A DNA stretch of 64,000 nucleotides from Kutzneria buriramensis (GCF_003387475.1 NZ_QUNO01000026.1:1-64000), one strand, 5' to 3'. Positions 52,867-62,660 are shown, counted from the first letter of the stretch. Notes: generated from the sequence alone by a model not told the origin. Translations and numbers: made by a program.

Positions 52867-55800
52867 CCGTAGGAGATCTTGGTAAACATGTGGCACACAC
52901 GCTTGTCACGGACCAGCGGATGACCGCGAAGCGTATCCCTGTCGCCGTTGTCGGCATGGCGGGAAGGTTCCCAGGAGCGAGGAACGTCGAAGAGTTCTGG
53001 CGTCTGCTTGTCGATCGTCGCGATATGATCGAAGCGCCGCCCGCGGGCCGAACGCGACTCGGACGCCCCGTCGGCAACCTACCCGCTCAAGGTGGCTTCC
53101 TACCGGACATCGACCGATTCGACGCCGCGTTCTTCAACATCTCACCGCGCGAAGCGGCCGTGATCGATCCACAGCAGCGGCTGATGCTGGAGACCGCCTG
53201 GCATGCCATCGAGGATTCCGGCACACGGGCCCAGGACTTGCGTGGTAGCTCGACCGGCGTGTGGATGGGCGGCCTGTGGCACGACTATGAGCTCCTGCGC
53301 AAGGATGCCGGCGAGCAGGCGACGCGGCACAGCATTTTCGGTGGCTCCCTCGATATGCTCGCCGCACGGGTCTCCTACTTTCTCGGCCTTCGAGGTCCCA
53401 GCCTGACCGTGGAGTCCAGCTGCTCGTCTTCGCTCGTCGCCGTCCACCTGGCCTGCCAGGCACTCGCGTCCGGCGAAGTGGATGGAGCACTGGTAGGCGG
53501 TTGCAACCTGGTGCTGAGCCAGGAGGTCAGCGCCGGCCTTGCCGAATTCGGCGGCCTTTCCCCCACCGGGCGCTGCCGGCCGTTCGGCGTGGGGGCGGAT
53601 GGTTTCGTTCGCGGCGAAGGCGTCGCCGTTGTCCATCTGAAGACGCTGGCGGCCGCGCGCCGAGACGGGGATCGCGTCCGCGCCGTGATAGCCGCGAGCG
53701 CGGTCAACAACGACGGCGGCGGCGAGAGTCTGGTGACACCCAGCCCGCACGCGCAGGAACAGCTCTTGCGCGGTGTGTACGGAGCTGACGGTGTCGCGCC
53801 CGAACTCGTCGACTACGTGGAGGCACACGGCACGGGCACGTTACGAGGCGACCCGATCGAGGCGGTCGCGTTGGGACGCGTGCTCGGTCGCGGCGACGCA
53901 CCCCTGCCGATCGGCTCCGTGAAGGGCAATATCGGCCACCTTGAGCCCGCCGCGGGACTGGCTGGGCTCGTCAAAGCCGTGCTGTGCCTGGAAAACCAGA
54001 TGGTCCCACCGTCCTTGCACGCGGACGTGACGAATCCGAGCATCGACCTGGACGGACTGGGGCTTCGGGTGGCGAACACGCCCGTCGCGCTCGACCCCGA
54101 ACGAGATGTCCACATCGGCGTCAACTCCTTCGGCTGGGGCGGCACGAATGCCCACGTGGTGCTGCGACGAGAACACGGCGAGACACCACCTGCGAACCCA
54201 GCCTGTGCGGGACCCCCGACAGTGCGCCTGAGCGCTCATTCGAGCGAGGTGCTCGAAGTGCGTGAACGGGACGTCATGGGCGTGCTCGACAACAGCCGGG
54301 GACTGGCGGAGGCTTCCGCTCTGGCCGACACGCTCGCGTGGCGTCGTGACCACTTCGCCGAACGGGTCGCGTTGACGGTGACCTCTGACCAGCCGGATGG
54401 CCCGAGGCTGATCGACCGCGTGGCGGGACGGGCTCGCACACCCCAACTCGTGGCCTTCGCCTTCCCGGGCCAGGGTGCACAGTGGAACGGCATGGGCGCC
54501 GGACTGTACGGCGTGGACGACGCCTTTACCCGCACCCTTGACCGCTGCGCGGAGGCGCTCCTGTCGGAGACCGGCTGGGACGTCCGGGAAAGCCTGTGCG
54601 ACGGTCAGGCTGATCGGCCGAGCGAGCCCGTGGACCGGATCCAGCCCGCGTCGTGGGCGATGGCGGTGGCGCTCGCGTCGGCATGGCGCAACGCCGGCGT
54701 GCGTCCGGACGTCCTCGTCGGGCACAGTCAGGGGGAAATCGCGGCGGCGACCGACGCCGGAATCCTGTCGATAGCCGACGGTGCGGCCGTGGTCGCGCGC
54801 CGCAGCCGAATCCTGCGGGCCGTCGCTGGTCGCGGGCGCATGCTGATGGTCGACATGGACCTCGACGCGGCAACGCGGGCACTGGCCGGATTCGAGAAGA
54901 CTGTGTCCATTGCCGCGCACAATGGTCCGCGGTCCTGTGTGCTCGCCGGGGATGGCGAGTACGTCCTGTTGCTCAAAGAGATTCTGGATGCCCAGGACGT
55001 GTACTGCCGGCTGATCGACGTCGACTACGCGTCGCACAGCCCTCAGGTAGAACCATTGCTGGCCGACATCCGCGCCGCGCTGGCGTCGCTCCAGCCGCGG
55101 CCGGGACACACCCCGCTGCTGTCGACGGTCACCCTGCGGCGCGAGGCCGGTGACCGGTGGGGAGGTTCCTACTGGGCGGAAAACCTCCGGTCGCGGGTGC
55201 GTTTCGCCGAGGCCGTGTCCCAGCTTGTCGACGACGGCCTGTCCCATGTGGTGGAAGTGAGCCCGCACCCGGTGCTGGGTCCGGCGCTGAACGAGATCGT
55301 CGCCCGTGCCGAGCGTCAACCGGCCGTGCTCGAAACACTCAGACGTGGGGCCAGGAGCAGCCGTGACTTTGCGGTTGCCAGCGCGAGGGCCTGGGTCAGC
55401 GGCCTGGCGGCCAACGGACCCCAGCCCAGGAGCCGGCCGGCTGCGGCCCTGCCGGCCTATCCGTTCGGCGGACGGCGGTATTGGGTGGCGGAAGAGTCCG
55501 GCGGCGGCCGTGCCGCCAGCCCGGCGCGCCTCACCCTGCTGCCGACTCCTGTGCCGGGTCTTTCCACGGCGACGACCCAATTGGGAGTGGCTGGGTCCCG
55601 CTGGCTGGCCGATCATCGGGTGGAAGACGAGATCGTGGTCCCGGCCGGCGCGTACTTGAACATACTCGCCGCCGCGGCGGATGCGGAAAATCCACTCGGT
55701 CGGCTGCACCTCACGGATCTGGTGTTCACGACCCCCCTTCTGGTGGGCACGGCGCCCACGACCGTCGCGATAACCTGGCGACGGGCCGATGGCGGGGCCT

Positions 55801-58800
55801 CCGTGTCGCTTCGCTCCCAGGGCGAGGCCGGCGACGGCGATCAGGCCGCGCGCTGGACCGAACACCTCCATGGCCGGAACCGCCTCCACACCACGGCGTT
55901 GCCCGCGGCCGATTTCCCCTCTTCCATACTGTCAACCGTCCCGGACCGGGAGGATCTGTTCTATCAGTCGTGTGCGGCCCGGGGCCTGCGCTACGGGCCC
56001 GCGTTCCGCACGGTCACCTCGGTACGGCGGGCCGCGGACGAGGCTCTGGTGTCGCTTTCACTACCGGGATCAGTCGCCGCCGACCCCGACGCGGGAACCC
56101 TCCATTCCGTCCTCTGGGACGGTATCCTGCAAGCCGGGCTTGCCGTCGAACCCATCGAGACAGCGGTACTGCCGGCCGGACTGACAGAGGTGTCGCTGGA
56201 CCTGCTCAAGCCGGGTGCAGTTCGCGAGTTGTGGGCACACGCGCGACGATCCAGGCCCGGTCACTATGACATCGCCATATTCGACGCGGACCGCAAACAT
56301 GTCGGGCATGTCCACGGGCTCCGTCTCGCGCCACTGGCCTCGGGCGCCGAGCAACCTGAAGACGATGTCTTCTCGCTACGGCTGGAGGAAAGCCCCACGC
56401 TTCCCCAGGCGCGGGAGACGATGGCGGAGACCACGGCTGTCGTGTGCGGGCTGCGCACGACAGCCGGTCGGGTCCGCGAACTGGCATGCGCTCTCGGCAC
56501 TCGCCACTCCGTGTTCGAGGACGATCAGGACGCCCTCAACCATCTCGCCGCCGTCCGTGCCGACCACGTGCTCTTCGTCGCCCCCGAAGGCGACGAAGGC
56601 ACCGGCGCCGCACGGCTGGGCATCCTGTGCCTGGCCCGGGTCGTAGGTCATCTGGCCGAAGCGAACCACGAAACCCGCCTGACCGTCGTCACCGTGAACG
56701 GTCTCGCCACCGAGTCCGCCGGCCCGCCGGATGCCTGTGCGACGCAGTACCTGGGCTTGGTAGGGGTCGTGCAGACCGAGCACCCGCGCCTGCAGGCACG
56801 CCTGATCGACCTTGATCCGGAAGGCGAACCGGCTACCCCGGCGATGATTGACGGCGACGACGACATCGTCGCTTTCCGCGGGGGACGCCGCTTCGTCGGC
56901 CGGCGGCGCCGTGGCAGTCTTCCCGGGCCCCCGGTGACGTGGGCGAACCGGTCCCGGCAACCGTTCGCCCTGGTAGCGCGGACACCCGGCCGGCTCGACT
57001 CTGTGGTTGGCCGATTTTTCGCGCGCACCCGGCCGGCTGTCGGGCAGGTCGAGGTCGAGGTCGCGGCCGCGGCCCTGAACTTCCTCGATGTCGTCAAGGC
57101 GATGGGCGTCTACCCGGACCGCTCGGATGAGGGCCGTCTTGGGCTCGAATGTGTGGGCACCGTGGTCGCCGTCGGGGACGACGTGCGCGATGTCGCCCCA
57201 GGTGATCGCGTCATCGCCTGTGCTGAGCGCGCGCTCGCATCGCATGTGATCGTCGATCGGCGCCACCTGGTGCACGCCCCGGCCAGCCTCGACGACGCGG
57301 TTGCCGCGGCGCTGCCGATCGCCTACGTGACCGCCTGGTACAGCCTGGTGGACGTCGCTTCCGTGGCGGCGGGAGAGACCGTCCTGGTGCATTCCGCGGC
57401 GGGAGGCGTGGGCCAGGCCGCCATCCACGTGGCCCGATCGCGCGGGGCGCGCGTGATCGGTACCGCCGGCTCGGACACCAAGCGGGCGCTGGTCCGTTCC
57501 CTGGGCGTTGACCACGTCTTCGACTCCCGCGACGGGAACTGGCCCGACCGGGTGCGAGAGGTTGCCCCGGAGGGTGTGGACGTGGTGCTCAATTCGCTAC
57601 CTGGCGAGGCGATCCAGGCAGGCTTGGCCGTTCTGGCGGCCGACGGTCGCTTTGTCGAGCTCGGCAAGCGGGACCTATACGCCAACTCCGCGGTCGAGTT
57701 GGCTCCCTTCAGAAACGCCGTGAGCATGACGGCGGTGGACGTCCTCGGGATGATGCGCCGCCGCCCGGGTCGCTTCGAACGCGTGCTGCGAACCGTCATG
57801 GCGGCCGTGGACGAGGGCGTCCTGCCACTCCTGCCGGTGACCAGCTACGCCTTCGCTGACGCCGAGCGCGCGCTGCGAGACATGGCTAGTGGCCAGACCA
57901 CCGGAAAGCTCGTCCTGGAAAACCCGGCCGGCCTGCCAGCGGTACAGCCGCGCCCGCTCGCGCAAGGACGGTTCCCGTCGCCGGGCACACATCTGATCAC
58001 CGGCGGTCTCGGTGCGCTGGGACTGTCGTTGGCGGAGTTTCTTGTCGCACATGGTGTCCAGGATCTGGTCCTGCTTGGCCGGACACCACCGGCCGACTCG
58101 GCCCGCCGGCGTGTCGAGGGGCTACGGGCAGCCGGATGCCGGGTGGAAACCGTGGCTGCCGACGTGGCGGACGCTGGCCAACTCGCCGAGGCCCTGGCCA
58201 ATGTGCGGGCCCTCGGGATGCCCCCCATCTGCGGCGTCTTTCACCTGGCCGGAGTTCTCGCCGACGCCACTCTCACCGAGATCGACAGGGACGATCTCGA
58301 TGCGGTGTTGGCTCCGAAGGTGGCGGGTGTGATCAATCTCGACCAGCTCACCATCGACGATCCGGTCGAGTGGTTCGTCTGCTTCTCGTCCGTTGCGGCC
58401 TTCGTGGGTTCGCCCGGCCAAGGCGCCTACGCCGCGGCCAACGCGTTTCTCGACGGGTTGATGACGCGGCGGCGGGCCACGGGTCGTAGTGGCCTGAGCA
58501 TCCAATGGGGACCGGTTGCAGACGTCGGGCTCGCCGCTGTCGACGGCATCCGCGGCGACCGCCTGGAGAATCGCGGTCTGGCCGGGAGGACCGTGAACAC
58601 GTGCTGGCCGGCGATGCTTCGCTTCCTGGAGCGCGACGACACGGTGGTCGCGTACGCGGGGCTCGACCCCCACCAGTGGTCCCAAAGCTATCCCGCGACC
58701 GCGGCGCTGACGAGTTGGCGGGCACTGCTGGATGAGGCCTCGCCGGAACCCCCCGTTTTCGGTGCTGCCACCGCGCACCCGAAAGTGTCGCGAACTCAGG

Positions 58801-59048
58801 TCTCCGACATCGTGCGTGCCTCGGCCGCGGACGTGCTGCGGATGCAGGACGACATCGAAGACGACGTGCCGCTGCGAACCCTCGGGCTTGACTCCTTGAT
58901 GTCTCTGGAGCTCCGCAACGTGCTCGAAGCAAAGCTCGGCACAAAGCTGAGTCCGACCCTGTTGTGGAAGTTCCCGAGCATCAGAGCACTGAGCGGCGCC
59001 CTGGCCGATCTTGTCCCCGCCGATACGGAAGAGCCCGGCGATGGCTGA
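52854..59048 (+). CDS. Highly reducing PKS module KS-AT-DH-ER-KR-ACP
   Basis: A 2064-residue modular type I PKS. KS ~25-445 has Cys in TVESSCSSSLVAVHLACQAL, and the His motifs EAHGTGTLRGDP and KGNIGHLEPAAG. AT ~530-830 has GHSQGEIAAATDAG, and YASHS near 724, a methylmalonyl-type signature. DH ~905-1165 has the catalytic His in WLADHRVEDEIVVPAGAYLN and Asp in SVLWDGILQAG; the usual Gly of HxxxGxxxxP is Asp. ER ~1370-1690 has HSAAGGVGQAAIHVA. KR ~1705-1890 has ITGGLGALGLS and SVAAFVGSPGQGAYAAANAF. ACP ~1985-2055 has LGLDSLMSLELRN. No thioesterase, so release is likely by the reductase at 42096. It should add one fully reduced methyl-branched unit. GTG start; ATG at 52920 is possible. Confidence 0.95.
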   Translation: MDELTVGDLGKHVAHTLVTDQRMTAKRIPVAVVGMAGRFPGARNVEEFWRLLVDRRDMIEAPPAGRTRLGRPVGNLPAQGGFLPDIDRFDAAFFNISPREAAVIDPQQRLMLETAWHAIEDSGTRAQDLRGSSTGVWMGGLWHDYELLRKDAGEQATRHSIFGGSLDMLAARVSYFLGLRGPSLTVESSCSSSLVAVHLACQALASGEVDGALVGGCNLVLSQEVSAGLAEFGGLSPTGRCRPFGVGADGFVRGEGVAVVHLKTLAAARRDGDRVRAVIAASAVNNDGGGESLVTPSPHAQEQLLRGVYGADGVAPELVDYVEAHGTGTLRGDPIEAVALGRVLGRGDAPLPIGSVKGNIGHLEPAAGLAGLVKAVLCLENQMVPPSLHADVTNPSIDLDGLGLRVANTPVALDPERDVHIGVNSFGWGGTNAHVVLRREHGETPPANPACAGPPTVRLSAHSSEVLEVRERDVMGVLDNSRGLAEASALADTLAWRRDHFAERVALTVTSDQPDGPRLIDRVAGRARTPQLVAFAFPGQGAQWNGMGAGLYGVDDAFTRTLDRCAEALLSETGWDVRESLCDGQADRPSEPVDRIQPASWAMAVALASAWRNAGVRPDVLVGHSQGEIAAATDAGILSIADGAAVVARRSRILRAVAGRGRMLMVDMDLDAATRALAGFEKTVSIAAHNGPRSCVLAGDGEYVLLLKEILDAQDVYCRLIDVDYASHSPQVEPLLADIRAALASLQPRPGHTPLLSTVTLRREAGDRWGGSYWAENLRSRVRFAEAVSQLVDDGLSHVVEVSPHPVLGPALNEIVARAERQPAVLETLRRGARSSRDFAVASARAWVSGLAANGPQPRSRPAAALPAYPFGGRRYWVAEESGGGRAASPARLTLLPTPVPGLSTATTQLGVAGSRWLADHRVEDEIVVPAGAYLNILAAAADAENPLGRLHLTDLVFTTPLLVGTAPTTVAITWRRADGGASVSLRSQGEAGDGDQAARWTEHLHGRNRLHTTALPAADFPSSILSTVPDREDLFYQSCAARGLRYGPAFRTVTSVRRAADEALVSLSLPGSVAADPDAGTLHSVLWDGILQAGLAVEPIETAVLPAGLTEVSLDLLKPGAVRELWAHARRSRPGHYDIAIFDADRKHVGHVHGLRLAPLASGAEQPEDDVFSLRLEESPTLPQARETMAETTAVVCGLRTTAGRVRELACALGTRHSVFEDDQDALNHLAAVRADHVLFVAPEGDEGTGAARLGILCLARVVGHLAEANHETRLTVVTVNGLATESAGPPDACATQYLGLVGVVQTEHPRLQARLIDLDPEGEPATPAMIDGDDDIVAFRGGRRFVGRRRRGSLPGPPVTWANRSRQPFALVARTPGRLDSVVGRFFARTRPAVGQVEVEVAAAALNFLDVVKAMGVYPDRSDEGRLGLECVGTVVAVGDDVRDVAPGDRVIACAERALASHVIVDRRHLVHAPASLDDAVAAALPIAYVTAWYSLVDVASVAAGETVLVHSAAGGVGQAAIHVARSRGARVIGTAGSDTKRALVRSLGVDHVFDSRDGNWPDRVREVAPEGVDVVLNSLPGEAIQAGLAVLAADGRFVELGKRDLYANSAVELAPFRNAVSMTAVDVLGMMRRRPGRFERVLRTVMAAVDEGVLPLLPVTSYAFADAERALRDMASGQTTGKLVLENPAGLPAVQPRPLAQGRFPSPGTHLITGGLGALGLSLAEFLVAHGVQDLVLLGRTPPADSARRRVEGLRAAGCRVETVAADVADAGQLAEALANVRALGMPPICGVFHLAGVLADATLTEIDRDDLDAVLAPKVAGVINLDQLTIDDPVEWFVCFSSVAAFVGSPGQGAYAAANAFLDGLMTRRRATGRSGLSIQWGPVADVGLAAVDGIRGDRLENRGLAGRTVNTCWPAMLRFLERDDTVVAYAGLDPHQWSQSYPATAALTSWRALLDEASPEPPVFGAATAHPKVSRTQVSDIVRASAADVLRMQDDIEDDVPLRTLGLDSLMSLELRNVLEAKLGTKLSPTLLWKFPSIRALSGALADLVPADTEEPGDG

Positions 59049-59271
59049 AAGGCTGTCCCCGAACCGTGGCTTCCGGCCCGGCGCACCAGGATCGGATCCC
59101 GGCTGGCCTGTACGTTCCGGCGGTCAGTTGGCTCGCCGCTCCCGGCGCGCCGGGAGCGGCGACGCCGATGCTCGACTACGTCGGTGAGCTGGCTACCGCA
59201 TGGCGTGCCTAGAAGAATTCTCCGTACGGCTCAACGTCCTTTGGGAGCGGACATGCGCGCTGAACGGAACC
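59049..59271. other. Gene-free stretch after the PKS
   Basis: A 48-codon frame beginning at the overlapping ATG at 59041 has no domain resemblance and is not called. The stretch separates the PKS from its putative terminator. Confidence 0.35.
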
Positions 59272-59310
59272 GCGTCGACCTGCGGAAGTCACGTTTCCGC
59301 AGGTCGACGC
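59272..59310. terminator. Hairpin terminator of the PKS operon
   Basis: A perfect 16-base-pair stem (59272-59287 with 59295-59310) with a 7-base loop, about 220 bases downstream of the PKS stop codon. No T-run. It likely ends the operon that begins near 42096. Confidence 0.7.
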
Positions 59311-59654
59311 ACCACGTCGTCCACGGTTTACACCCAAGGGGGTCATCGACCGTCCGGGCCGGCCGGTGAGGGTCCCCGTGAGGAGCCTGCGCCAGGTGAC
59401 GACGTGACCACGTGGTGGATGAGAGAGGTCGAGGCAGTCGAGGGATCCTGAGTTCCGTCAGATGATCCTGAATGCGGTCACCGTCTGTACGGAGCCGGGG
59501 GCCGGTCTGCTGAGTGCGTTGGCGCAGGAGGAAAATGACCACGCTGGCTTGTTGGCTGCTCTGTCCACTGAGGAGTTGGCGGTGGGTGTTGCGCAGGCGC
59601 TGTCGGCACTGAGCTTCGTGTCAGAGGACCTTGATCTTCCTCTGGAGTTCCTTC

Positions 59655-59943
59655 TCGAGGAGTGCCCGTGCACTTCTTTCGGACCCGATGCCGGTGCCTG
59701 GCCAGCAGCGTGGCTGGTGTGACGATCCGATGTACCCGCTGTTGACGCGGCAGCGTCCTGGCGAGGGTGGACAGGACCGCCCAGTCCGGCCAGTAGCACG
59801 GGACCTGTTCGCCTGGCACCGTAGAACCGCGACCTCCTGCGCAGCACCAGCACCTCGGTGATCAACGCAGTCCTACTGCCGGAGAGCAACGCCAACCATT
59901 CGAGTACCCGGACGGTGATCAAGTACAGCAGACGGAACACCAC
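59655..59943 (-). pseudogene. Integrase-core transposase N-terminal fragment
   Basis: From 59943 the minus strand gives MVFRLLYLITVRVLEWLALL, then SGSRTALITEVLVLRR, which is the standard start of integrase-core transposases. After a frame change there is LSTLARTLPRQQRVHRIVTP, then ATLLARHRH. The catalytic core is missing; the sequence then dissolves into degraded DNA. The preceding stretch (59311-59654) holds no supported gene. Confidence 0.65.
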
Positions 59944-59999
59944 GGATGGTGATCATGCCTGGCCTCAGACGGAAACGAAACGCCAGGTCACGGCCTCGG

Positions 60000-60140
60000 C
60001 ATCGAGTTGTGGCACAGTACATGTGGCGTTGGAGATGCCCAGTTGCTCGGCGATGCGCGCGGCTGGCAATCCGGCGTGGTCGCGGATGGTGATGAGCCGG
60101 CGTGCTTACGGGGTGGCGCGGACATTACGTTGCATGGGAG
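60000..60140 (-). pseudogene. Helix-turn-helix transposase fragment
   Basis: The minus strand shows ARRLITIRDHAGLPAARIAE, then QLGISNATC, a transposase-like helix-turn-helix, with a stop codon just before ARRL. It lies upstream of the integrase fragment on the same strand and may belong to the same dead element. Confidence 0.4.
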
Positions 60141-60244
60141 GACCTTCAGTGCGTGGTTGGGTGCGTCAGCAACACCCACCCCGCCTGAAGGTCCTACCTG
60201 TGTTCAAGCCGACACATCGTCACCAACGTCGTGGCCTCATACAA

Positions 60245-60610
60245 CTAGACCGTGACCCAAACCGTGTAGACCGCACCGTTGAAGGAACTAGGGATCGTGA
60301 ACGTGTCGGCCGTCCAGCTCGCCTCAACGGACGAAGCGCCATGCACGACCATCAGGGGCGTCCCCTTCTGCCACCACCAGTTGGCATAAGTGAAACACCC
60401 CTCGCGGGGTGGCACGGTGAACGCCCTCGACGCGACAGTGTTACCCATCTGATTCGGCCCCGACAGTTGGGCATGGATCGCCATCGGTGCGGTCGTGCAG
60501 ACTTGGACCTGCGCCGACGGAATGTCGGCGTGGGCCAATCCGGGCATGATGACGCCTACACCTGCGGCAGCCGCGACGGCTGCCAACGCTTTACCCAGGG
60601 AACGCAACAA
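60245..60610 (-). CDS. Secreted small protein, paralogue B
   Basis: A 121-residue protein with signal peptide (LRSLGKALAAVAAAAGVGVI, likely cleaved after LAHAD). The mature part contains AQVQVCTTAPMAIHAQLSGP, GCFTYANWWWQKGTPLMVVH and VYTVWVTV, matching the plan and two Cys positions of the gene at 39792-40184. Only TTG (60610 or 60607) gives a start in this frame, so the exact N-terminus is uncertain. Function unknown. It is followed upstream on the same strand by another secreted protein. Confidence 0.75.
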   Translation of the reverse strand: MLRSLGKALAAVAAAAGVGVIMPGLAHADIPSAQVQVCTTAPMAIHAQLSGPNQMGNTVASRAFTVPPREGCFTYANWWWQKGTPLMVVHGASSVEASWTADTFTIPSSFNGAVYTVWVTV

Positions 60611-60687
60611 CAGAGTACCATCCGTTCATAGAATATTTACCTGAACCGATCGAACGACGGAGGTCCGCGAACACGCCGAGGAACGGA

Positions 60688-61542
60688 TCAGGACTCGCGG
60701 CCGACGAATTTGCTCGTCACGTCGATGGATACGTCATCCAGCGGCAGGGCGACCTCGAACTGCACCGGCTTGGCGACGGTGCAGTTCGAGTCGGGACCGC
60801 ATTTCCTGCCGTCCTGGTACGGGGTCCGCTCCAGGCGGCTGAGCCCCAGTGCCACGTCGCGGATCATGCCGGTGCCGAGGTTGCCGGGGCAGAAGTCGAC
60901 CGAGTCGAGGACTCGCAGGATCAGCCCGTGCACGGTGAGGGTGACCTTGGTGTGCCCCTGCGCTGCGGTCTTGGCCAGTGTGTACTTACCGAAGATGTCT
61001 CGACGGTCTGGGATGGTGGTGCCACCAGGCAGTTCCACCCCGCTGAGGCCGCCGGCCAGGAATCCTGGGTAGGTCTCCAGGTTACCCCAGGAGATCGGGA
61101 CGTTCTGTCCGAGGCCCACCTGGCGGAGATCCTGGTCGGCGCCGAACACTGGGGCCTTACTGGGGAGTTTGGCCACGAGTTCGCCGACCAGGTCGCCGAC
61201 GGCGGCTTTGGTCTCCTGCGCGTTGCGGAAACCGGCGAGCACCTGTGGGGCGGTGATCCGGGTGCGTACCAGGGATGCCCGCCCCGGGGACAGGTAGTCC
61301 TCGTAGAGCTTGTCGGCTTCGGGCATGTCAAAGAGGCTGGTCCACAGCTGGATGGCGGCCCTCCCGGAGTCGATCGCACGCTGCGCGGCCGCGTGATCTG
61401 TGAAGGGCGTGCACTGTGTGGGGTCCTGTTTCGGAAAGCTGTCCACGGTCGCCGCGTTCGCGGTACCGTCGGTCGTGGCTGCCAGAACAACCGCGGCAGC
61501 CACAGCAAGAGCGGACAACCAACCGCGCTTTCCTCTGTCCAT
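60688..61542 (-). CDS. Secreted protein of unknown function
   Basis: A 284-residue protein with an N-terminal signal peptide (MDRGKRGWLSALAVAAAVVL, then AATTDGTANAATV). The mature part contains CTPFTDHAAAQRAIDSGRAA, a central Ala/Gly-rich part, TKVTLTVHGLILRVLDSVDF and a Cys-rich section (FCPGNLG; RKCGPDSNCTVAKPVQFEVA), with five Cys in all. I do not recognise a catalytic motif. It could be a cell-wall or extracellular protein. It lies upstream of secreted paralogue B on the same strand, about 80 bases apart, so they may be co-expressed. The ribosome site is weak. Confidence 0.75.
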   Translation of the reverse strand: MDRGKRGWLSALAVAAAVVLAATTDGTANAATVDSFPKQDPTQCTPFTDHAAAQRAIDSGRAAIQLWTSLFDMPEADKLYEDYLSPGRASLVRTRITAPQVLAGFRNAQETKAAVGDLVGELVAKLPSKAPVFGADQDLRQVGLGQNVPISWGNLETYPGFLAGGLSGVELPGGTTIPDRRDIFGKYTLAKTAAQGHTKVTLTVHGLILRVLDSVDFCPGNLGTGMIRDVALGLSRLERTPYQDGRKCGPDSNCTVAKPVQFEVALPLDDVSIDVTSKFVGRES

Positions 61543-61689
61543 GAGGTAAGCTTAAACGTTTCACTGAACAGTCAGGTGTGTTGCGCCGAATTTCCGAAGA
61601 ACGGGGACGAGATTCCTTAAAACCCGACCAGCCTGGATCTCGCTGGAACATCCTGCGCCGGTCCTCCCCCGAGTTCCGGCTCGAGGTGA

Positions 61690-62125
61690 GTGATCATTGA
61701 GCCTTTTTCATTCGACGGCGACCTCGTAGTTCCGTAGGACGCGGATGGCTTCGGCCAGTCGGCCGGCGCGGCGGGGACAGCAGCGGAGCTTGCGCAGGAT
61801 GTCCAGGTCTTGAGCTAGCCGTTGGCGCGTTCGCCGGGGCCGCCCAGCCGGGCGTGGGCGCAGTGGGCCTCCTTCTGGGACTCGGGCTTGTGACGGCCCT
61901 TGTACGGGGCGATCGCGTGGTAGCCGGTCTGGTCGCATCCGTGGTAGCCCTTGTCGCCCAAGGCAATCAGCCCGGCGTCGCGTAGCGCGGCGAGGACCTG
62001 CCAGATCCGGGTGGCTGCGGTGTCGTGGGTGCTGCCGGGCAGGTCGCCGAATACTCCCAGGATCGTCCCGTCCGGGGAGGCGATCACCTGCAGGTTCACC
62101 CCGTGCATCTTGTGTTTGATGCCCC
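61690..62125 (-). pseudogene. IS5-family transposase C-terminal fragment
   Basis: Minus-strand frame starting near 62108 gives MHGVNLQVIASPDGTILGVF, then GDLPGSTHDTAATRIWQVLA, ALGDKGYHGC (catalytic region) and PYKGRHKPESQKE. After a frame change come the last helices (LAEAIRVLRNYEVAVE). The N-terminal half is missing. Confidence 0.75.
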
Positions 62126-62133
62126 TATGTATG

Positions 62134-62660
62134 TCAAGCCGTTGAGGGCTGCGGGACGGTCTGAGCCATCGACGTCATGATGATCCGATAGACCGAGCGG
62201 GCGAGGTTCCGCTTCAGGCGGCGGATGATCTCCCGTTTGGACAGTCCCTCGGCGGTGCGTCGCCGGACGTATGCCTGTGTCTTCGGGTTCCATCGCAGAC
62301 CGATGAGTACAGCTCGGTAGAGGGCCGCGTTGGCCTGACGGTGCCCTCCGCGGTTGAGGCGGCGGCGCTGGGTCTTACCCAGCCGCCGGGGCCGGTTGGT
62401 TGCTCTGCGGTGAAGTTCATGGCGCCGGTAGTTCGCGGCGCAGCTGCCCAGCGGCTGGTGGGGCCGGAGGTCGCTCAGGTCGATGGGCAGCGCATCCTCG
62501 AGCCGGGTCGTCGCGTCGGTCGTATCCGGCTGGGCGGACCTGCTGAACCCCGCGACGACGAAGGCGGCGCGCTTCGGACAGCAGAGCACACCGCCTTCGC
62601 TATGGAGCTCGCCAGTGCTCCGGGGCCGCCTGCGGTTGCCTCAGCGACTTGCGGAATCTA
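62134..62660 (-). pseudogene. IS110-family transposase C-terminal fragment
   Basis: The minus strand encodes the IS110 transposase tail: RRLNRGGHRQANAALYRAVL, then IGLRWNPKTQAYVRRRTAEG, LSKREIIRRLKRNLARSVYR. The part before it (EDALPIDLSDLRPHQPLGSC) is out of frame with the normal 'FAALCGVSP' block. The N-terminal DEDD domain is absent. Confidence 0.75.

Noticed and set aside
53841-55889. A 682-codon minus-strand open frame within the PKS
   Set aside because: It is antisense to the KS-AT-DH part of a protein with all catalytic motifs, and has no recognisable domain.
59041-59190. A short gene overlapping the PKS stop codon (ATG at 59041)
   Set aside because: Its translation is a short Arg/Gly-rich string with no domain; the overlap looks accidental.
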